A stretch of 64,000 bases of DNA from Serendipita indica DSM 11827 (taxonomy: Eukaryota; Basidiomycota; Agaricomycetes; Sebacinales; Serendipitaceae). The DNA is taken from the NCBI GenBank assembly GCA_910890315.1, contig CAJVGD010000012.1, positions 620,001-684,000 of the forward strand, in the 5' to 3' direction. The notes beneath the pieces are model-generated. The model ran no database searches. It was given only the letters and a program-made list of their open reading frames with translations, and had not been told where the DNA came from. The translations under genes were made by a program, and so were the position numbers. Below, in pieces: positions 56,005 to 64,000 of this stretch; position 1 is the first letter of the stretch, and each line of letters opens with the position of its first letter.

Positions 56005-56526
56005 TTTTGAGACTCTAGTTGGTCAATGTGAATATATGGACGCGGCTAAAGGAGAAAGAGCGGGGATGGAGGGGTCAAGTGCCGTGGCAGGTGACTAAAT
56101 TCTGGTGTCCGCTACTGCGTTGATAGTAAAAGGGATGAAGGGTGTTCAAATCATGTAAAATGATATCTTCAATTCCCCCTCTATGCTAAAAACTGTTCAT
56201 TCACATTTTGGCGAGCCTCTGGAAAGTTTCCTCGACTTCATTTGATACTACCAACATGTATACATCACAAAAAAAGATCGTATGAATCCGGAAAGGGTAG
56301 TTAATAGAACATTTTACTGACACTGTGACCACCACTTATTAACAGAAATGCAAGTCACCGACCAACAGCAGGTGCCCCCGGTTCAACCCTCACCGCCGCA
56401 CTGTCCATATAGATTGGCACACTGTCCAAGGTGTTAGTGAAATTGCACTCTGTGGCCGAAAGTCAAAAGCTGGCCACGCGCAAGAGCCACGCGCAGGAAC
56501 TACGGCAGAACTCACCCCTCGGTCAT
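56005..56526. other. Intergenic, PRMT1 / xylanase A
   Basis: About 520 bp; upstream of PRMT1 and downstream of xylanase A. AT-rich, no ORF or motif assigned. Confidence 0.4.
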
Positions 56527-57337
56527 CTAAATTAGACTGGTGGTCGTCCTTTGCGAGGAAATTGTACTAGTCGTACTGACTGGGTTGGTGGTGGTCGCGC
56601 CCGGGCCGTCTGCGATTGTGACAGCCACATTGCTGACACTATAGAAGCCCTCGGCAGCAAAAATTTGATATTCAAACGACCCGAGGAGAATTCCAAGCGA
56701 CTTCCAAGCATTGAAATGGTTGGCCAGCGTCACGGCCCCGCTTGTGCGGTGCGAGGAACGAATGGATCGGACTTGCATATAGGTAGCAGTACCTCGAATA
56801 GAGGGCTGATTGACTCGAGTGAGAGTGACCACGTCGTATACGGAGCCGTCGGATACAACCTGGCCAACAAGCCTGCCTCCGCTGACTGGGTAGAATCCGA
56901 CGTATTTTTCGACGACATAATATTCTATGAGTGGGTTTACTGTCCATCCATAGACACCGAGGATACCCTTGTTATTGACGCGAAAGTCCGCCGAGAAGGA
57001 TATCGAACTCGACGTCGGTGAGCGATAGCGGAAGCCGCATGACGCATCTGACTTACTAGGAAATCCCAGTATTCCAGCCTTTCCCCCCAATCCAGTGAGC
57101 TGCGTCTGCAGACGCCGAAATTTTGTAGGTCCCACCACCACCATTCGTGTAGGTGACATTTCCACTGCCGTCGGTCCAAAAGTAGTTATAATACCCGACA
57201 AAAGGAGCTGAAGCGGAGGGCGGAGGAGCACGGGCCATGAGCGGCCCTCCTTCGAACCCCTGCCTCTCGACAGCAACTGCCACGCAGACACCAGTAGCAA
57301 AGAGATAGTCGACGACGAGTGATTTCCAAGGCACCAT
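56527..57337 (-). CDS. GH11 endo-1,4-beta-xylanase A
   Basis: Two exons (57337-57057, 57007-56527), 253 residues. A signal peptide (LVVDYLFATGVCVAVAV) leads to the GH11 beta-jelly-roll: YNYFWTDGSGNVTYTNGGGG, HWIGGKGWN, GVYGWTVNPLIEYYVVEKY (catalytic nucleophile Glu), TLTRVNQPSIRGTATY, RTSGAVTLANHFNAW, and IFAAEGF with the acid/base Glu. Both catalytic glutamates are present. The exon joint lies after GIS, where the first codon of a would-be stop is split, so the intron is required. A short Ser/Thr tail ends the protein. It cleaves internal xylan bonds in plant hemicellulose, outside the cell. Confidence 0.92.
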
Positions 57338-57402
57338 ATCTGGCAATAACAGCGTTGTATGTATCCCAAGCCCATTATACTTATACCTTTTGCGGCACCA
57401 CC

Positions 57403-57413
57403 CCGGTATGAGG
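57403..57413. promoter_or_regulatory. Conserved promoter block, xylanase A
   Basis: CCGGTATGAGG, 66 bp upstream of the ATG, identical to the block upstream of xylanase B. A TATAAGTATAA-like element lies between it and the gene. Confidence 0.5.
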
Positions 57414-57563
57414 CGTCAATAGCTCACGGATGTGCATACACTATCGCCGCCACGTTGATCCGTGGACTGTAGAGAAGGGTTCTGATGGGAATTGTTCACA
57501 GATGCGAAGACGGTGATTTGATTTCAACTTTGCCTGATCATGTGTCTGGTCTAAGTTGCGTGT

Positions 57564-57833
57564 TTAGATGAGTATTGGGCGTCCCTGAGACATTTCAGCA
57601 AACAGCCAATGCGAGATGCAGTAGCATAGCTTCCGAGGATTGGCCCCTAAGGCGCCTATGGCTCGGTATCTAATAAAATCACCCAGGCATTTGACTATTT
57701 CCTTCTCGGTATCATTTTCAAACGAAACGTGAACCATAAATGGAGATCCCTGCAGTCGATGATCAGTGTCACGTGATGCAACGTCCAGCCAGACCTGTTC
57801 GGGGTTGATGTGAATAAGGTGTACAAAAGTCAT
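57564..57833 (-). CDS. Possible small ORF between the xylanases
   Basis: ATG-started, 89 codons, with protein-like composition (FMVHVSFENDTEKEIVK, FIRYRAIGALGANPRKL) but no family I recognise. It lies in the 0.7 kb between the xylanases, upstream of xylanase A on the same strand. It may be a remnant of sequence carried with the duplication, or chance. Confidence 0.25.
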   Translation of the reverse strand: MTFVHLIHINPEQVWLDVASRDTDHRLQGSPFMVHVSFENDTEKEIVKCLGDFIRYRAIGALGANPRKLCYCISHWLFAEMSQGRPILI

Positions 57834-58042
57834 ATCGGATGAGATTAACTAGGTATGCATGTCATTTAGAGCTAATATTCCGGACCCGAAAGCTCTAAAA
57901 ATAGAAAGAAAGTGGGATGGTTAAACTCGTTAAATTGTACAACAGACTATTAGGACATCCAGCAATCAAGTGCGACAATTCAGGGTTAACTGCCACAGAT
58001 TAGCACCCAATCCAAAGGCGCATGATATGAATGATGAAGGAG

Positions 58043-59095
58043 TTATGTCTTCAGAATAGATCCTTTCTTCGCCAGTAGTATACTGTAAGGCTGGATACCC
58101 CTTACGACAAGAGCTATGCTAAACATTGCGAGTACCACTTTGTCACCACTACGCATCGGCTGTTTTGGCAGCAAAAGGGACCATTCCATCCCTCCCCGCC
58201 GCACATTTCCCATAGTTTCGCGCACTATTCCAGAATTGAGCGTGTAAATCTTAACGCCTGCTGCAGTTGTACTCACGTTTGGGTCTGATGAGATCGAACT
58301 GGCGCTTGCAGTCGACGACACACTTGTGCTAAGGCTTGTACTGCGTGTGCTCGACACGGCCGGGCCTTCTGCAACTGTGACAGTCACATTAAGAGCGATG
58401 AAGTTACCCTCAGTAGCGACAATCTGCAAGTTATGCGATCCGAGTTGAACTCCAAATGACCTCCAGGCATTGAAGTGGTTGGCTAACGTCACGGTGCCAC
58501 TTGTACGGCGTGAGGAACGGATAGACCAGACCGTCGTGTAGGAGGTGGTACCTTGAATAGAGGGCTGATTCACACGAGTGGATGTGAGCACGGTGTAAGT
58601 TGACCCGTCCGAGGTAAACGTGCCAAGAAGTCTACCGCCGGTGGATGGGTTGTACATCCAGTATCTTTCGACGACATAATATTCGACAAGTGGGTTTGTG
58701 GTCCATCCATAGACGCCGAGGTTGGCGCCGTCGTTGGTACCGAGGTTTGACGTGAATACAATTGAGCTCGAAATGGGTGAGTGACGTTCAAATATCACGA
58801 GACAGCTAGCTCACCGAGGAGATCCAGGATTCCACCCCTTCCCACCAATCCAGTGGCCCGCAGACGAAGACGCTATGATCCTGTAGGCACCGCCAGCCAG
58901 ATTATAGAACGTTACACCAGCCGAGTTGTCAGCCCACAAGTAGTAGTTGGGCCCTGGGACTGGGAGTGACACACTGGGTGGAAGAGCGCGCTCTATGGGC
59001 GGTTCTCCTCTAAGCGCGTGCCTTTCCAAGGCGACTACAGTGTAGAGACAAGCAGCAGCAAGGTAGCCAACGACTACCGTCTTCCAAGAAATCAT
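58043..59095 (-). CDS. GH11 endo-1,4-beta-xylanase B
   Basis: Two exons (59095-58815, 58766-58043), 334 residues; the first exon is exactly as long as in copy A and the intron sits at the same point. Signal peptide (VVVGYLAAACLYTVVAL), then NYYLWADNSAGVTFYN, HWIGGKGWNPGS, GVYGWTTNPLVEYYVVERY, TSTRVNQPSIQGTTSY, RTSGTVTLANHFNAW and IVATEGN; both catalytic Glu are present. A long Ser/Thr linker and about 60 extra residues ending in a hydrophobic stretch (VVLAMFSIALVV) follow, absent from A; this could be a GPI-like anchor or read-through past an intron. It is a tandem paralogue of A. Confidence 0.9.
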
Positions 59096-59138
59096 GCCTG
59101 TTCGGGGTGTTGTATATCACGTTCATCAAAACCCACCT

Positions 59139-59148
59139 TATTTATATG
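59139..59148 (-). promoter_or_regulatory. TATA box of xylanase B
   Basis: CATATAAATA on the minus strand, about 45 bp before the ATG at 59095. Confidence 0.55.
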
Positions 59149-59164
59149 CTTTCGCGGTACTACT

Positions 59165-59175
59165 CCGGTATGAGG
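59165..59175. promoter_or_regulatory. Conserved promoter block, xylanase B
   Basis: CCGGTATGAGG, identical to the block before xylanase A and at nearly the same distance (70 bp) from the start. Confidence 0.5.
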
Positions 59176-60349
59176 TGTCTAATCCAAGGGTGCATATTGA
59201 CGACGTTGATCCGCGCTCTGTAAGAAATTGTTCAACTTATTGCGTTGTATTGAAAGATGTGATTGCTCATTCGACCATTGTTATCATCCACTTTGGTCTT
59301 GGCTAGCTCGTACGATCAGACTGCGATTATTCATGAAAATAACGCACATAAATCGCGTTGTCACTGTTGACTTCGGCAGCATATATGTCCACCGACGCAT
59401 AAATGGGTTCATCAGTATACAAGTACTGCCGCGGAGACTCAGTATAGTTTCAACAGTTGCTAATGAATCCTTCAACGCTCGACCAAGTAGCCGTCACGTC
59501 AATTCGCCCGCCTAGCATCACAGTAGGACGGAGGATTCTCGAAAGCCTCGGCGGAGATGAATCACTTGATGCAAGGCTTTCCTTCCATAATATCAAATAG
59601 GCGTCCAATGGCGTTTTCTCCTCTTCACCCAACGCCTACTATTTCTCGCTGAACCCGGTTTAAATAACGTGCTTTGTGATTAGCTCATTTAACGTTGGGA
59701 CGTAGATGCGAAGCTGATTCCATTGATTTAGAACCGGAGAGAGATCGAGCCGTGTGGAGAGCGGGGCAGAGGGGGCGTACTTACAACCTATCTAAAGCAG
59801 CACCATAAATATCCCCGGTGAAGAGGCGTGAGCCTGGGTGGCAACCTCGAGGTGCTCGTGTTGTTACAAACATTGAAGTATATGTGACCAGGTTACTCGA
59901 GAAAGATATGGAATACCGTGATAATACTTGGACATAGCAAATACAATAACGACTCGTCCGTCATAAACTTCGTATAACCATTACTCTCAGTTTTCAATCC
60001 GTTCAAGCTCTCGAGATGGATGTCAGAATGGATTGCATGGTCTTAGGGACCGCGTGGGATTTGGTGGCCCGAGTGAGTGACTAAATACGAGATACCGAAT
60101 AGAATAATTGAGATACCAATGGCCTGGTGCCCAAATCGAAACCCGCTTTTTCGCCACTCCGCAAAGCTAAGAGCATTGTGAGCAACAGATCATATGCCAC
60201 ACTCCAGCTAATCGGCGAGGATCAAGCCAGGTCGAAGTGTGACAGAGAGTGGTGACAAACTCTTGATCCCAGCCACATTTGCGCCAAGGCCGGTAGGTAA
60301 CGGGTCTTCTAGCTAGAATCTGCTGCTAATCGTATGCTGCTTGCATAGA
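59176..60349. other. Long divergent spacer, xylanase B / F-box C
   Basis: About 1.2 kb. ORFs up to 95 codons show no motif. It must hold the distal xylanase B promoter and the F-box C promoter. Confidence 0.35.
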
Positions 60350-61903
60350 ATGTCCGCGGATGCGAACCTCGGGCCCTTGACTCGAGCTGGTATGTCGAGA
60401 AACAAAGCACGCCAGCTTGACAGGCAGATGTCTCAACTTCAGAAATTGCGAAAGACGCTCAGCGATGTAACCGCTATTCGTAATGCGCTCATTAAGGAGC
60501 TTCAGCCCTTCGAGTTGGCTCCATCGCCATCACTTGTCCCCATCGAAAAAATCCCAAACGAAAACTTGATTCAAATCTTCGACTACGCGATCCAAGACTG
60601 CCACCCTGACATTTGCTGCCTTCTTCTTGTTTCAAAGCGCTGGCATAACCTCGTCATGAAAACGTCCTCTTTGTGGGCCCGGATCGAACTCGTCTGCCGT
60701 CGCATAAATAATCGGCCTACCTCTCTTCCTCACGTCTCGTACGTTAAAGCGTGCTACACTCGCTCGATGGAGAGGCTACTCGATGTTGTGATCGATTACA
60801 CTAGCTTTCCGACGGACTACAACTCCCGAAAGGAAAACATCGAACATCTTACCAGCATAGTAGAAAGCAAGGGCGAGAGTTCCTTTCTCATCAAGGACCT
60901 TTGGGAGAATAAAGATAGCGTGTTTGATGAAGAATGCGATTGCGATGATTGTAGCGCCAGCAGATGGGATGAAGCGTACGGCTATGAATACGAGTACGGC
61001 TACAAGAACCCGCGCAAACTAGTCGATGAGTCAACCGAAGCTCGCAAAAGGTTGCTGAACAGAGTCGAGGCGTTGGGGTTGGAGCTTGGGACCGACAACG
61101 GGAAGCTGATGGGACGCTGGAAATCTGCCAATATTCTTATTCCAAGTAGTGTTGCTACCACAGGAACTCGATACGATGAGAAGGAGTTCGCCAAGTTGAA
61201 GAAATTGGTACTAGCGCCACTCGTAGGAGACACTCCCAGCCTCCTTACTTTGCAGATTCGCAATATTCACGTCTTACCTTTCCTGAAGCGGTTGGATAAG
61301 ACATCAAGAATGGCTAATGTCCACTCGTTGACATTAGATGCTCTCGAGTACTTCCCATCATGCCTTCAGTCAGATGCACTGCACTACTTGAGCATTGGCC
61401 ACGTCCGCAACTACAACCAGCTGGCTCCGCTGGCGACACTTCCTTCGTTGCAGGAGCTCAAATTGCTCAACTTCTCAAGTCCGTATTCGTATTACAGCCA
61501 GCAACTCAGGCTGGCTCCTCAGACCATAATTCGTCTGAAGGGGCTGAAGAAACTTTCTTTCCGGTATCAATCTCATCTCGATCGTTACATCCGTTTTGAA
61601 ACACCGCATCTCGAAGAGGTCCATGTCAAAACGCTTGATGATACGCCGGATATGGGCATCTCAACTAGTACTCTGGTTTGGGAGCCGTGGTACTGGAACG
61701 AAAATGTCTCCAGAGAGACATGCAGAAAGATCCTTGACTCGGCATTTGTATGGCTTGGCTTAGCTCATACGCTGATCTTGCGCAACTTTCCTGAAGATTT
61801 TGTGCTGGAATACCTGAAAGACCGCGAACATCCTTCAACTCTCCGCGTTATCTACGTCGACGAGCTAAAGGGAGTTCCCCGTGCAGTATACGTTGCAAAA
61901 TAG
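60350..61903 (+). CDS. F-box protein with N-terminal coiled coil (C)
   Basis: Single exon, 517 residues from ATG 60350; the preceding in-frame TTG is not used. Coiled coil (RQLDRQMSQLQKLRKTLSDV), F-box (IEKIPNENLIQIFDYAIQD, CCLLLVSKRWHNLVMKTSSLW), an acidic Cys/Asp/Tyr-rich insertion (EECDCDDCSASRW, YGYEYEYGYKN), then leucine-rich segments (VHSLTLDALEYF, LPSLQELKLLNF, LKGLKKLSFRY). It is intact, unlike copy B. Copies C and D lie in the same direction and share the order coiled coil, F-box, WHxLxxxTxSLWARIEL. Probable SCF substrate adaptor. Confidence 0.87.
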   Translation: MSADANLGPLTRAGMSRNKARQLDRQMSQLQKLRKTLSDVTAIRNALIKELQPFELAPSPSLVPIEKIPNENLIQIFDYAIQDCHPDICCLLLVSKRWHNLVMKTSSLWARIELVCRRINNRPTSLPHVSYVKACYTRSMERLLDVVIDYTSFPTDYNSRKENIEHLTSIVESKGESSFLIKDLWENKDSVFDEECDCDDCSASRWDEAYGYEYEYGYKNPRKLVDESTEARKRLLNRVEALGLELGTDNGKLMGRWKSANILIPSSVATTGTRYDEKEFAKLKKLVLAPLVGDTPSLLTLQIRNIHVLPFLKRLDKTSRMANVHSLTLDALEYFPSCLQSDALHYLSIGHVRNYNQLAPLATLPSLQELKLLNFSSPYSYYSQQLRLAPQTIIRLKGLKKLSFRYQSHLDRYIRFETPHLEEVHVKTLDDTPDMGISTSTLVWEPWYWNENVSRETCRKILDSAFVWLGLAHTLILRNFPEDFVLEYLKDREHPSTLRVIYVDELKGVPRAVYVAK

Positions 61904-62203
61904 TTTGATCGCGTTTCTTGTAGATAGATACTTCTTGTCAAATGTTGATACTTTGATTCACGATTGGTCTCTAGGTGCAGGTGGCCAGGCGGAGACAGTT
62001 TGGCACCGCCGCCAACATCGGAGATGGCCATTGCGTAGCCATCCAGCACGAGCTTTGCACTCCACTCCTTCTTTACGGCTTTTATCGTTGTTACTCACTC
62101 AACCACGCTCTTTCTTGTAAATCTTGGAGGCGCTCGTTGAAGCCATGGGGCCGCTGACGACGTTGAACGTGCTAGGCGCCCCAACTGATCGTAGCTAGTG
62201 ATC

Positions 62204-63257
62204 ATGAATCCAATCATACATTTTGTTCAACATCTCTTCAAGAGAGCAGGCAGCGAGGTTGCGTCTAGCGACTTGTACGGCCTTGAGATCCGCCTCGGCC
62301 TCTACCTACAGGCATTCGCATTCATCCTCAATGCGATGTTTTATTCGCGCTCGGAGCGAGCTTCGCAAGTGATACCGGCTTCCGTCATGGTTTTCGCATT
62401 GCTCTGCAGCCAAGCCCTCCTGCACAACGAGCGATCCATCGCCCCCGCAGAGTCGATTGTCATCACCCTACAGGTGCTCAACTCCCTGTTCCCTGGAGCT
62501 CTAGTTGCTGCATTAAGTTCCTTGGGCGACGATGGAGTTGCTCTCCTCCTCTGCACCGTCTCGGTGGCGTTAATTCGCTCTGGTTCTGGGGATTCGGTTA
62601 CAGCGTACTCCCAAAGATAGAAGCGAGTAATTTCACCCTCAATCTTCTCTACCAACCTACTCCTATCAATGGATCCATCCGTGCTTTAGCATTGACGGCC
62701 GTGATCATCTCCTTCATCCTCATCTTCACCATTTTTATCATTCCCAACGGTTGGAGATGGCAACGCATTGCCATCCAAGTGCTCATAGGTGAAGTCCCAA
62801 AAGACTCTCCACAGCCTTTGGATGGTTGAAAGCAAAGGGATGGTTTAAAGGCGAGCCATTCACTGACATTCGTTTGAGGGTGCTCATCGCCCTTGTGACG
62901 TGTCTCATCTTCCCCCTCTTGGTCGCCTTTACCGAGCGAATGATCCAAGTCAACAATCTCTCGCCGAACAATCGTCTCGCCGATCCTGGTCAAATTATTC
63001 CGCTTATCACTGGATGCGTGGGCCTGGTTGACGCCTTTGGATTTATCATGCGGACATACATGGTCCCCTGGTGGGTAAGGCGACAGGAGGAGAAGCATGG
63101 TCGAAGGAGGACGTCCATCGGAAGTGATTTTGGCTTGCACAGGTATATACAGCCGGAAGGTGTGAATGTTGGTCGCTTCCCGTCCACCTTCATGCTCAAC
63201 CCCTTGGCTAGTGGGTCAGGAGATCCATTGGCGCCCATGGCCGTCTCAGGGCGTTGA
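62204..63257 (+). CDS. Multi-helix fungal membrane protein, one-base frame break
   Basis: Exons 62204-62788 and 62833-63257. About six helices: LGLYLQAFAFILNAMF, VIPASVMVFALLCSQALL, VITLQVLNSLFPGALVAAL, LTAVIISFILIFTIFII, VLIALVTCLIFPLLVAF and IIPLITGCVGLVDAFGFI, then a basic tail. Between GVALLL and the family-like LGGVNSLWFWGFGY the frame slips by one missing C in a CTCCTCCTC run (62541-62555); adding one base makes the total coding length divisible by three. The family is a common but unnamed agaricomycete group of integral membrane proteins. Confidence 0.7.
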
Positions 63258-63538
63258 TTAGTTCTCCCCCATTGAGCATCTCTAGATCTGATATAGGTGT
63301 AAAGACTAGCGTATACGTACTTGTTGTATTTGTTAGACACAATCTCTGCATCGTCACCCTCTCCTCTTCATAACATATAATTGTGCAAACATGAATTCCC
63401 ACGACGCTCGAGCCGCATAGTCACTTGCACCTTGGCCCTTGACCACGACTTGGGTGGTTCAGGCAAGTAACCAGACAGAGTGAGATTGTTCATTGGGACA
63501 CATTTCATAACGATGCTGATTCTTTTCACCTCTCAGGC

Positions 63539-64000
63539 ATGCAGGTCAGCTCAACGGGAAAGCCCGTCCGGCGCTCCTATCGCACCGACCTTCCGAAGGG
63601 CATCAGAAACAAGATCAAGAAGTTGAATGCTCACGAGAAGCGAATCATTGAACTGCAGAACACCATCATCGGGCTCGAAACGCAACATGGAATCGTAAAC
63701 ACCAAGTTTCCACTGTACCAAATCTTGCCAAACTGCATTACAAACATCAACCAGCTCCCCTCGGATATTCTCATTATCATCTTCGAACTTGCCCTGAGAG
63801 GCTGTCATCCCGACATCAATCGACTCCTTCGAGTGTCGCGTCGCTGGCATGACCTTATCCTCGACACACCCTCACTCTGGGCGCGCATCGAACTGATCAC
63901 GCGAAAAGAAGAGCATGGGAAAATAACCCTTCCTGACGAGAGCTACGTCCAGGCATGCCATGTTCGCTCAGCAAACGCACCTCTCCGTATCTTCCTTGAT
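63539..64000 (+). CDS. F-box protein (D), 5' part, runs off the window
   Basis: The frame is open from ATG 63539 to the right edge (154 codons seen). It starts MQVSSTGKPVRRSY, then a coiled coil (NKIKKLNAHEKRIIELQNTI) and an F-box: INQLPSDILIIIFELALRG, LLRVSRRWHDLILDTPSLWARIEL, and further SYVQACHVRSANAPLRIF. It is the same architecture as F-box C, which lies 1.6 kb upstream in the same direction, so the two are tandem paralogues. CAG just before the ATG could be a splice acceptor, so an upstream exon cannot be excluded. Confidence 0.8.
   Translation, partial: MQVSSTGKPVRRSYRTDLPKGIRNKIKKLNAHEKRIIELQNTIIGLETQHGIVNTKFPLYQILPNCITNINQLPSDILIIIFELALRGCHPDINRLLRVSRRWHDLILDTPSLWARIELITRKEEHGKITLPDESYVQACHVRSANAPLRIFLD

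Overview
The window reads as nuclear DNA of a basidiomycete, most likely an agaricomycete of the Rhizoctonia/Ceratobasidium type (Cantharellales). The reasons are many 40-60 bp introns per gene, no sign of operons, a PKA catalytic subunit, PRMT1, EOS1 and ATP synthase subunit j of fungal type, tandem GH11 xylanases, and large BTB, F-box and NLR families. I resolved about two thirds of the genes to exon level by matching intron phase across GT-AG (sometimes GC-AG) junctions.

Layout. 1-0.8 kb: the 3' end of a C2H2 zinc-finger protein with a C-terminal membrane segment. 1.9-5.7 kb: a seven-helix DUF4203 (TM7S3/TM198-like) protein, divergent from PKA. 5.7-7.6 kb: two BTB genes. 7.9-12.7 kb: a type II membrane protein with a plant-like LRR ectodomain, divergent from a 14-exon SulP transporter. 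12.9-34.5 kb: an accessory, immunity-like island. It holds two paralogous NLRs (alpha/beta-hydrolase + NB-ARC + TPR), a NACHT-WD40 NLR with 14 blades and four BTB genes or relics. Embedded in it are EOS1, a HAD phosphatase and several doubtful small ORFs.

34.9-46.9 kb: core genes, namely an OPT oligopeptide transporter, a MARVEL-like four-helix protein, a NUDT19-like Nudix hydrolase ending in AKL, an SH3 + double-RA polarity scaffold and ATP18. 47.8-55.9 kb: two F-box genes around a GPI-anchored cupredoxin-like protein, two small genes (a lysine/arginine-rich one and a BRI3-like one), then PRMT1/HMT1. 56.5-59.1 kb: two tandem GH11 xylanases with matching promoters. 60.3-64 kb: two F-box genes (the second runs off the end) and a multi-helix membrane protein.

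How they fit together. The NLR, BTB and F-box genes look like the non-self-recognition and ubiquitin-adaptor repertoire typical of this group. The xylanases, cupredoxin-like protein and transporters suit a plant-associated or saprotrophic life. Most of the rest is housekeeping.

Quality warning. At least seven otherwise well-conserved coding regions lose frame by exactly one missing base, usually in a short homopolymer, and two splice sites look damaged. Either the assembly carries indel errors or this haplotype is decaying. Annotation of those genes is by homology across the break. I saw no LTR elements, DNA transposons, rRNA, tRNA or CRISPR arrays.
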